Below, piece after piece: positions 53,394 to 63,800 of a DNA stretch of 64,000 nucleotides. Source of the stretch: Gammaproteobacteria bacterium. Lineage in GTDB: Bacteria; Pseudomonadota; Gammaproteobacteria; Ga0077536. The notes under the pieces were generated by a model. The model saw nothing but the letters and a program-made list of their open reading frames with translations, was not told the origin of the DNA and ran no database searches. The stretch is from positions 51,079 through 115,078 of the forward strand of contig JACQWY010000008.1 of assembly GCA_016209015.1 (NCBI GenBank), read 5' to 3'. Every line of letters begins with the position of its first letter. Position 1 is the stretch's first letter. The position numbers were made by a program, and so were the translations under genes.

Positions 53394-54782
53394 TCAACTC
53401 CCCACCGGACACTCGACGCCGTTGCCCGGCTCGAACTGATCCCACCCCGCCGTGTCGCTCTTCAGATCCAGGGTGAAGAACGCATCGCCGCGCCCCATCG
53501 ATTTCTCGTCGCGCGTCCGGACCGGGATATTGGACAGCCCGCTCGCTGCACCGTCCTCGCCGGCACCGAGGTGCAGCTCGCCCCCGTCGTTCGACAGCAC
53601 GACATGGCCGTCGAGCACGCTCACGTGCAAGCCGGGCTCGGAGCCGGACTCCGCGACCTCGTCGAACGTATTCGCGGGAATCGGGACTTCGTCGGGACGC
53701 GGCCCTTCGAGCTCGACCTTGTCCGTCGCGCGGGTGACTGTCCCGCCCTGCTCGAGCAGGCAGCCGGTCTCGCCCTCCGCGAGCGTCGCATTCGATTCTT
53801 CGACGGCGACGGCGCCTTTCCAGACGTGGGCCGCGAGACCGCTCGTGCCCGCGGCCGCCTGCTTGCCACCGCAACTTCCCGTCTCGGCGAGGTCGAAACC
53901 CGTGCCGCGCACGCCGATGGTGGCGATGACGGTTCCAACCTTGAAGCTCGCCGGGCGGCGCTTCGCCATCAGGCCCGTGGCCACTCGAAGACCCCCGCGG
54001 AGCAGCCGGAAGAGGGCGTTCTCGTGTTCCGGGGTAGCGGGGGAGAACTTGTAATCCTCGATCTTGAAACGCGACTCGGGCGGCAGTGTGACCCGGGTCT
54101 CGTCGCGGAATGCGAGCACCGCATACGCATGGCCTGCCGACTCGACGGTGTCGCCGGCGTAGACGGGTCCGCCGCTCGCGAGCGGGCGCGTGTGGCCGTC
54201 CGGGTTCGAGACGCTTACGGCACCGACGATCGAGAGCGCGCGTCCCACGAGACGCTCGTTCAGGGTGTTCGGGGGCTTGGGGTAACCCTTCGCTTCCGCT
54301 GCGCAGTCCTCGGCACATACCCGCGCGGTGAAGTCCGTGCCGCGGATCCCTATCGTCGCGACCGCGCCGGTGAGCCGGAAGCCCTCGGGCCGGCGCTTGG
54401 AGATGAGGCCCGTCAGGGCGCGGATGCCCCCCTTGAGGAGGCTTAAGCCCACGCTCTCGGAACCGGCCTTCATGGAGACCTCGTTCACGGTGAACGTGGT
54501 CTGTGGGCGCATCATGATCCGCGTGTCGTCGGCGAGCTGCACGACGGCGAAGCTGTCGGTGCCGGTCATGATCGTATCTCCCGCGACGAGCGAGGCGTCC
54601 CTCTCCACGATGCGGAACTGCGCACCCGGCGCCTGCGCCGAAGTCGTGCCTCGCGCATAGAGGATCCTTCCGGCCGGTTCGGCGGCCTGCGGGGCCGTCC
54701 CCGCGCCGAGCGCGAGGGCGCAGATCCCGGCGGTACAGAGCCGCGCACCCCATGAGCGGCCCGACGTCGTTGAGCGATGCAT
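53394..54782 (-). CDS. Exported protein with two FecR domains
   Basis: This 462-residue protein has a signal peptide (WGARLCTAGICALALGAGTA). The first FecR domain (about 35-155) has VAGDTIMTGTDSFAVVQLAD and [19 protein letters not shown]. The second (about 190-320) has VYAGDTVESAGHAYAVLAFR and ATIGVRGTGFDLAETGSCGG. Each ends in a Cys-containing loop. No sigma factor gene is adjacent. It starts 41 bp after the giant repeat protein on the same strand, so they are probably one transcript and the protein may help export, anchor or assemble it. AAGGAAG precedes the ATG. Confidence 0.82.
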   Translation of the reverse strand: MHRSTTSGRSWGARLCTAGICALALGAGTAPQAAEPAGRILYARGTTSAQAPGAQFRIVERDASLVAGDTIMTGTDSFAVVQLADDTRIMMRPQTTFTVNEVSMKAGSESVGLSLLKGGIRALTGLISKRRPEGFRLTGAVATIGIRGTDFTARVCAEDCAAEAKGYPKPPNTLNERLVGRALSIVGAVSVSNPDGHTRPLASGGPVYAGDTVESAGHAYAVLAFRDETRVTLPPESRFKIEDYKFSPATPEHENALFRLLRGGLRVATGLMAKRRPASFKVGTVIATIGVRGTGFDLAETGSCGGKQAAAGTSGLAAHVWKGAVAVEESNATLAEGETGCLLEQGGTVTRATDKVELEGPRPDEVPIPANTFDEVAESGSEPGLHVSVLDGHVVLSNDGGELHLGAGEDGAASGLSNIPVRTRDEKSMGRGDAFFTLDLKSDTAGWDQFEPGNGVECPVGS

Positions 54783-54823
54783 GAGCGGTGCTTCCTTGAT
54801 GTTCGCGACGAATTTTCCGTGCC

Positions 54824-57800
54824 TTACTGGCAACTGCTGCCGCGGCGCCGCGGCTGGTATTCGATAGGCGCTTCGCCGAGTATCGCGCCGAGCGACTCGG
54901 CGGCGCCCGAGACCGGCGCGAGCACGTCCGGCATGACGAGCACCTGCGCCGTCGGATCGGCCGGTGCGGCCGTGAGGCCCGCGATGCTGACCCGGTAGAA
55001 GCTCGGCAGCGCGTCCGGCGTGAAGCTCTGACCGCTCGGCAGGACGAGGGTGGCGAAATCGCCTGCGCGCGCTGCATAACCCACCAGATTGAACTGGTCA
55101 CTGGGCTTCGGTGCGAAGCTGCCGAGGAGCTCGAGCTCGAGTGTGCCGCCGAGCGTTGCGGTCCCGGTCACGCTCAGCAGGTCGAATTGCGTGCCCGCGT
55201 TGTAGCCACCGATGTCCATCAGGAGCTTGCCGGTATCGAGCTGCGCAAAATTGCCGACGATGACGATCGTCCCGGGTGAATTGCCGGGCGCGATGAGGCC
55301 CGCGTTCCCGAACGTGACATTCGCATAGCTGCCGACGTCGATCGTGCCGTTGCCCTTGATCGTGCCGGCCGCGCCGTTGCCGAACGCCGCGATGGCGGGA
55401 CCTCCCGCCTGCGGATCCGCGAGCAGCTCGCCATTCGTGCCGAGCTGCATGAGACCCTGGTTCGTGAAGTCGCGCGCGAGCCGGAGCGTGCCGTTCACGA
55501 CCAGCGTGCCCGCGTTCGTGAACGGCAGCAGCACGTCGAGTTGCGGACCCGCGGTCTTCACGAACGTCGCCCCCGCTTCATTGAGGAAGGCACCCGCGCC
55601 GCTCATCTGGTCCGCGCCGCTCGTGAGCGAGGCCTGGCAGACGCCGCCGCTCTGATTGTCGATCACCCCTGCGGCATCGAGCGTTCCACCGGTCCAGACG
55701 ATCGTGCCGCGGTTCTGCCACGATAGCGCGGCGAAACTCTTCAGGCCCGCACCCGACAGTGCGCTCGCGCCGGTCGTGACGACCGTACCGCCGCCGGTGA
55801 CGGCACCCGAGCTCCAGGTCCAACTGCCGGCGAGGCGCAGCGTATTTCCCGTCGCGACGTCGAGGTCGATGCCGCCCTGCACGAGCGTGCCGTCGATCTC
55901 GAAGTTGCGGCCGAACGCGTAGCTCGCGCCGGGCGCGAACGTGATCGCCGGGCCGAGCACCGTCGTTCCGCTGCCGCTGTGCGTTCCGCCGGTATGGCTG
56001 AACGAAGTCGTCACCGTCAGCCGGCCCGCGCCGCTGAATGCGCCACCCGTCTCGGCGAAGCTCGCGACCGTCGAGGTGCCGCCGAAGTCCGCGCTGCCGC
56101 TCGCCTGGGCATAGCTCGCGATCTGCGTCGTGCCGTGCAGCGTGAGTCCGCCGCCGTTGATGCTCAACGCTCCCGCGATTGTCGTCGCGCCATTGACGGT
56201 GAGCGCACCGCCGGTGAAGTCGAGCACGTTGCCCGTATTCACGAACAGGCTCGCGATCGTCTGCGTGCCGCTGCCGAGCGTGACGGTGGACGTGCCCGGG
56301 AGATCGATGACGACGTTGTCGGTGAGCCCGGGCAGGATGTCGCCCGTCCAGTTCAGCGCGTTCGACCAGAGGCCGTCGCCGGCGCTGTTGTCGAAGCAGA
56401 TCGCGCCGGCACAGGCGAAATACGTGAGTACCTCGTCGTTGCTCTGCGTCTGCGCGGTGTAGTTCGCGGGCAGGCTCGCACTGCCCGGCGTGCCGCTGAG
56501 GCCGCCGGTCGCGGTGACGATCTGGAATTGATCGTTGTTCGCGGCGACGAATCCACCGGTCGTCGTTACGCCGAGCGTGCCGGCGAGCGTCGCGCTTCCG
56601 GTCACGTCGAGCGCGTCGTAGCTCACACCGCGCGAGGTTCCGCCGACGTTCGCAGCGATCATCGCGGTCGCGGTGTTCACGAGATTGCCGTCGATCGTCA
56701 GATCGCCGATCGCCGTGCCGCCGCCGGTGCCGGGTGCGATCGTGCCGTGATTCGTGAGCGTATTCGTGCCGCCCACATCTATCGTGCCGGCACCGCGCAG
56801 TGTGCCGCCGCCGATGCCCGGTACGCCGTTCGTGAACGCGCCGGTGGCCTTGAGCGTCGCGGCGGACGCGACGTCGATCGTGCCCGTGTTCGAGCTCAGC
56901 ATGCCGCTGACGTCGAGCGTGCCGGCGCTGACCGTGATCATGCCCGCGTTCGAGGCCATCGGCACGCCGATCGTGCCCGTTGCCGCGCCCCCGCTCTTCA
57001 CGAGCGCGCCGGTGTTCGAGAAGTCGTTCGTACCGCCGCCGGAGGTGAGGGCGTAATCCCCGGCGAGCTCGAACGTGCCGGCGTTCGTGAACGCGCCGTT
57101 CGAGAGCGAGAAGCCGCTCGAGACGAGCTTGACGAGGCCGGTGCCGGTGGTGCCGAGCGTGTAGTTCGCGACCTGCTTGCCGTTCGCCGCCGTCGTCACG
57201 TCGAGCTCGCCGCCGCTGCCGACGGTGAAGCTGCCGCCGCCGTTGCCGAACGAGCCGCCGCTCCAGGTGCCGAGGCCCGTCAGCACCACCGCGCCCGTCC
57301 CGGCGAGGTTACCGCCGCCGAGTGTGATGCCGCCCACGCTGTGCGCGGTGTTGAACGTCGCCGTGCCGCCGTTGACGGCGAGCGTCGCGACGCTGTTCGG
57401 GCCCGCGCCGGCGAACGTCGCACTGCCGCTGTTCACCGTGAGCGCGCCGGCGAGCGTCGTCGTGCCGTTCGCCGCGAGGGTGCCGCCGGAGATCGTGACG
57501 TTGCCCGTGCCGGTGAGCGCGCCGGCGATCGCGAGCGTGCCGCCGCTGAAGAACAGCGTGTCGCCGTTCGCGAAGTTGAGCGAGTTGATGGCATGGACGC
57601 CGCTGCCGAGCGTGACGGTGATCGGGCCGGTGAGGTTGATGTAGACGTCGTCGGTGAGGATCGGCAGCGTGTCCGTACTCCAGTTCGCGAGCGTGCCCCA
57701 CAGGAAGTCGCCGCTTGTGTTGTCGAAACAGATCGTGCCGCCGGCGCAGCCGGCGGGCGTGCCATAGGTCAGGGTGTAGGCGCTGCCCGCCGCCGCACCG

Positions 57801-60800
57801 CTGAACGTTCCGGGCAGGGTCTTCGTCGTGAAGTCCGAACCGACGCTCGTGCCGGTGACGACGTTCAGCGCATCGCCGTTCGCCGGCGTGTAGCCGCCGA
57901 TGAGCGTGCCCGTGATCGTGCCGCCGAGTGTGACCGCGCCGGTCGCCGCGATGACGTCGTAGCTGCCGTTCGCCGTCCCTCCCAGATCGGCGGAGTAGAT
58001 GCCGGTCGCGGCCTGCGCGTAGTTGCCGTTGACGTGCAGGGTGGCCGCCGTCCCGGCGACGAGATCGGAGTCGGGCGCCAGCGTGCCGTTGTTCGTGAGG
58101 GTGTTGCCGAGGCCGACGTCGACCGTGCCGGATCCGCGTAGCGTGCCCGCCGGGCCGTTGCCGAAGCTGCCGGACGTCTGGAATACCGCGCCATTCCAGA
58201 CGTCGATGACGCCGGCGTTCGCGGCGTTCGCGCCGGTCGCCGCGATCGTGCCGGTCTCGATTCTGATCGTTCCGGTGTTACTCGTGACGGGAACGCCGAG
58301 GGCGCTGGTCCCGGTGCCGGCGGACTTCAGGATCGTTCCCGAGTTCGCGAGCGAATTCGTGCCCCCGTTCGGCGCGATCCCGAAGTCGCCGGCGAGATCG
58401 AGCGTGCCGGCGTTCACGACGTTGCCGCCCGCCAGGCTGAAATTCGCATTGACCACGAGGTTGCCGGTCGAAGTCGTCGCCAGCGTATAGCCGCCGATGA
58501 CGTTCTTCAGCGCTGCCGGCGTTCCGACAGTGAGCGTGCCGCCTCCCGTCGTGGTCAGGCTGCCGATGCCGCCGCCGAAATTGCCGCCGTCCCACAGCGC
58601 AATGCCGCCAACGGTGATCGCACCGCTGCCGCCCAGGCTGCCTGCCGACAGCTTCAGGGTCGTGCCGCCCGGAACCGAAGCAGTTCCGTTGATCGTCATG
58701 TTGCCGCCGGAAATCCACCAGTTCGCGGCATTGACGAGGCTGTTCAGCGTGAACGTGCCGCTGCGGAAGTCGACGGCGTTCGAGGCGATCGCGAACGTGC
58801 CGGCGCCCGTGCCGCCGCCGTCCAGACCGAAGGCGCCGGAGCTCGCGCTCCAGGTGCCGTTCACGTCGGCGATCGGCACGCCGATCGCGCTGTAGGTCGG
58901 ACCGCCGCTCTTCAGCATCGTGCCGGTGTTCGTGAGCAGGTTCGTCCCGCCGTTCGCCGCGATGCTCCAGTCGCTGACGAAGTCGAGCGTGCCGGCGTTC
59001 GTCACAGTGCCGCCCGCCAGGCTGAAGCCGCCCGAGACTAGCTTGAGGACGCCCGTGCCCGTCGTGGCGAGCGTGTAGCCGCCGTTGACGTTCTTCAGGC
59101 CCGCAGTCGTCACGTCGAGCTCACCGCCCGAGAGCACGTCGAACGTGCCCGTGCCCGTCCCGAGATTGCCGCCGCTCCAGGTCCCGAGGCCCGAGAGGTC
59201 GATCGTGCCCGCGCCGCCGAGGTTGCCCGAGGAGAGCGCGAGCGTGCCGGGCAGCGTCCCCATGCCGTTCACGATCACCGTACCGCCGTTGACTCTGACC
59301 GCATTGCCGGCCGCGGCGGTGAGGTTGTCCAGCGTGAACGTGCCGCTCGAGAACGCGAGGCTGCCGGTGCTCGCCGCGAAATTGAACGTGCCGCTGCCCG
59401 TGCCGCCGCCGAAGAGCTGCAGCGGTCCGGATGCCGCGTTCGTCCAGGTGCCGTTCGTATCCGCGATCGGCACGTTGATCGGGCTGCCGATCGCGCCGGC
59501 GCTCTTCAGCACGCTGCCCGTGTTCGTGAAGAGATTCGTGCCGCCGTTCGGCTGGATCCCGAAGTCGCCGGCCATCTGGAACGTGCCGGCATTCGTGAAG
59601 TTGCCGCCGCCGAGATTGAAACTGCCGGAGACGAGCTTCACGAGGCCCGTGCCGGTGGTGGCGAGCGTGTAGCCGCCGGTGACGTTCTTCGCGCCTCCGG
59701 TCGTGATATCGAGCTCACCGCCGGTGAGCACGTCGAACGTGCCGGCCCCGGTGCCGAGACTGCCGCCGCTCCACGTGCCGAGGCCCGCCAGGTTGATCGT
59801 GCCCGCGCCGCCGAGGCTGCCTGCGGAGAGCGTCAGCGTGGTCGTCGCGGGCAGCGTCGCCGTGCCGGCGACGCTCACCGTCCCGCCGCTCACGAGGACC
59901 CCATCTCCCGCGGCGGCCGTGAAGTCGTTCAGCGCGAACGTACCGCTCGTGAAGGCGAGCGCTCCCGTGCTCGTCGCGAAGGTGAACGTCCCTGCACCGC
60001 TGCCGCCGCCGGCGAGCTGAATCTGACCCGTCGCCGAATCCGTCCATGTCCCGTTCGCGTCGGCGAGCGGTACGCCGATGATGCTCGCGACGGTGCCCGC
60101 GCTCTTCAGCACGTTGCCGGTGTTCGTGAAGAGGTTCGTGCCGCCGTTCGCCCCGATGCCGTAGTCGCCGACCATCTGCAACGTGCCGGCGTTCGTGAAG
60201 TTGGCGCCGGAAAGATTGAAGCCGCTCGAGAAGAGCTTGACGAGCCCGGTGCCCGCCGTGGCGAGCGTATAGCCGCCCGCGACGTTCTTGGTATTGCCCG
60301 AGCTCGTCACGTCGAGCTCCGCACCGGTGCCGACGGTGAAGCTGCCCGCGCCGGTCCCGCCGAGGTTGCCCGCACTCCAGGTGCCGAGACCGTCGAAGCT
60401 CACGGCCCCCGCGCCCTGCAGCGTGCCGCCGGAGAGCGTGAGCGTGACCGCCGTTCCCAGGTAGGACGCGCCGCCGAGGTCGAGCGAACCGCCGGAGATC
60501 GTCAGGCTCTCCTCGTCGAAGAGGCGCAGCGCGACCTGCGCGCCGGTCGAGACGGTGACGAGCGGATTTGCCGTGCCGCGATCGACGAGCACGATTTCCG
60601 AGGACAGCGGCACATGCCCGAGGCTCCAGTTCGCGGCAGCCGACCACAGGCCGTTGGAATCCGTATCCCACACGTTGACGGGAATCGCGCTCGCACCGAC
60701 CTGCAGGACCGCGTCCTTCGCGGCGTACTGCGCGTTGTAGGCGACCGGCGTGCTGAGCGTGCCCCACGTGCCGCCGAGCGCGCCGCCCGAGCTCACCACC

Positions 60801-63800
60801 AGGAAGCTGTCGCCGGCGACGGGCGTATATCCCGCGAGATGCGAGAGGCTGAGCGTGCCGCCGAGCGTCGTCGTGCCGGAGACGTTGATCGAGTCGTAGC
60901 CCGGCGTCAGGGCGCGGCGCGGCCCGCCGGCTTCCATGGCGAGCACGCTCGTCGCGCCGAGCGCGAGATTGCCGGTGATGCTCAGCATGCCGGTCGTGCC
61001 GCTCGCACCGGTGCCGAGGGAGAGCGTGCCGTTGTTCGTGAATGTGAAGTCCGCGCCGAGATTGATGGTGCCCGAACCGCGCAGCGTCGCGCCGGCGGCG
61101 TTCGTGAAGCTGTGATTGCCGGTCGCGAGCGTGCCGCCGGCGCCGAAGTCGATGAGACCGTTGTTCGTGAAGGCATTCGAGGGCGAGATGTTGACGGTCG
61201 CCCCTGCCGACGCGAGCACCGAGCCGGTATTCGTGAACGTCAGCGGGTTGATGAACAAGGTCTGGCCGGGGACGGTCGCCGAGATCGTCCCGTTGTTTGC
61301 GATCGTGCCCGTGCCGGCGCAGCACGAGCTGATCGTGCCGTAGCCCTGGATGGTCACGCCCTGGCCGATCGTGCCGGTGCTGCCGGCGGCTTCGTAGAGC
61401 GTACCGTTCGTCATCTGCACCGTGGACGTCGTCGTGCCCGGCGTCACGGTCGAGATCCCGGCCGCGGCATTGTTCAGCCGCAGTTGTGTGTTGCCCAGGT
61501 CGAGCAGCACACCGTTGCCGAGCGTGAGCGCGTTGTTGATGTAGAGGATGCTGCCGGTCGCGGTGAGACTGTTGTCGAGCGTGATGGTGTCGAAGAGGCC
61601 GCTGTTGCTGTTCAACGTGACGCCCGTGCCGGCGAGATGGCCGTTCACGAAGCTGCCGGACAACTGGGTCACGCCGCCGCTGCCGAAAGGCCCCGCGCCG
61701 CTGAGATCGAGCACGCCGCCGCCGAGGTTCATGGCGCCGGTGACGTTGAGCGTGCCGCCGTTGCGCGTGAAGGCGCCGCCGCTCGCGAACAGGCCGCTGC
61801 GGGTGAAGGAGCCGCCGAGGTTCAGGATGCCCGAGCTCTCGTCGATGCTGCTGCCGGCCCCGTTCGTCCAGACGTTCGTGGGGGTGATGCCGAGCGTGCC
61901 GCCCGCGACGACGATCGCGCCGGCGGAATTGAACGTCGTGGGCACGATGTTGAGCGTGCCGCTCGTCGCGCTCACCGTACCGCTGTTCGTGAACGTGGTG
62001 GGACTGACCGTGAGCGTCCCGCCGTTGTTCGCGAGGATCGTCCCGTTGTTCAGGATCGTGCCGCTGCCGGCGCAGCAGGAGCTGATCGTGCCCGAGCCCT
62101 GGACGGTCACGCCCTGGCCGATCGTGCCGGTGCTGCCGGCGCCTTCGTAGAGCGTACCGTTCGTCATCTGCAGCGTGGACGTCGTCGTGCCCGGCGTCAC
62201 GGTCGAGATCCCGGCCGCAGCATTGTTCAGCCGTAATTGCGTGCCGCCCAGGTCGAGCGTCACGCCATTGCCGAGCGTGAGCGCGTTGTTGATGTAGAGG
62301 ATGCTGCCCGTGGCCGTCATGCTGTTGTCGAGCGTGATGTCGCTGAGCACGCCCGAGCTGAAATTCAGGCTGACGCCGGCGCCCGAGAAATGCCCGTTGC
62401 TGATCGTCCCGGAGAGCTGGTTCAGGCCGCCGCTGCCGAGCGGACCGCCGTTCGTGAGATCGAGCGTGCTGCCGCCGAGATCCATGACGCCCGTGAAGTT
62501 CAGCGTGCCTCCGGACCGGGAAAACGCGCCGCCGCTCGTGAGCAGGCCCGCGAACGAGATCGTGCCGCCGAGATTCAGGATGCCCGAGCTCTCGTCGATG
62601 CTGCTGCCGGCCCCGTTCGTCCAGACGTTCGTGGGGGTGATGCCGAGCGTGCCGCCCGCGACGACGATCGCGCCGGCGGAGTTGAACGTCGTGGGCACGA
62701 TGTTGAGCGTGCCGCCCGTCGCGCTCACCGTGCCGCTGTTCGTGAACGTGGTGGGACTGACCGTGAGCGTCCCGCCGTTGTTCGCGAGGATCGTCCCGTT
62801 GTTCAGGATCGTGCCGCTGCCGGCGCAGCAGGAGCTGATCGTGCCGGAGCCCTGGACGGTCACGCCCTGGCCGATCGTGCCGGTGCTGCCGGCAGCTTCG
62901 TAAAGCGTACCGTTCGTCATCTGCAGCGTGGACGTCGTCGTGCCCGGCGTCACGGTGTTCACGCTTGCGCTCGCATTGTTCAGACGTAATTGCGTGCCGC
63001 CCAGGTCGAGCGTCACGCCGTTGCCGAGCGCGAGCGCGTTGTCGACGTAGAGGACGCTGCCGGTCGTGGTGAGGCTGTTGTCGAGCGTGATGGTGTCGAA
63101 GAGGCCGCCGTTGCTGTTCAGCGTGAAGCCTGCACCGGCGAGATGGCCATGGCTCAGCGTCCCGCTCAACTGGTTCAGGCCGCCGGTGCCGAGCGGGCCC
63201 GCGCCGCTGACGTCGAGCGTCTGGCCGCCGAGATCCATCGTGCCCGATATCGTCAACGTGCCGGCGCCGCGCGTGAACGTGCCGGTCTGCAGCAGTCCTG
63301 CGTGGTCGAACAGGCCGCCGAGAGAGAGCGTACCGTTCGACATGGCGATCGACCCGCCGGTCGTCCAGTTCGAACCCGTGCCGGGGTTGATGCTCAGCGT
63401 GCCGCCCGTGACCTGGAGGGCGCCATTGTTCGCGAACGTCGTCGGCGTGATGTTCACGGTGCCGGTGGACGCGAGGACCGTCCCATTGTTCGTGAACGTG
63501 CCCGGCGAGATGCTGAACGCGCCGGCGGCGTTCGCGTCGATGGTGCCCGCGTTCGTGATTGCGCCGCCGCCGACACAGCAGGTCGAGATCGTGCCGTAGC
63601 CCTGCACCGTCACGCCCTGGCCGATCGTGCCCGTGCCGCCGGCCGCGTTGTAGAGGCTGCCGTTCGCGAACTGCACGGTCGAATGCGTGACGCCCGGCGT
63701 CGCCGTGAGAATGCTCGCGCCCGCGGTGTCGAAGCGGAGCTGATTCGCACCCATCGTCAGCGTCACGGCGTCGGCGAGCGTGAGCGTATTGTCGATCTGC

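Noticed and set aside
55979..58141. A 720-codon plus-strand frame inside the giant repeat gene
   Set aside because: Arg/Ala/Glu-rich composition mirrors the repeat codons of the minus strand; similar frames recur over every repeat block.
61320..63690. Interpreting the regular repeats as a CRISPR array or satellite
   Set aside because: The unit is 753 bp, stays in one reading frame and encodes protein; there are no short repeats with unique spacers.
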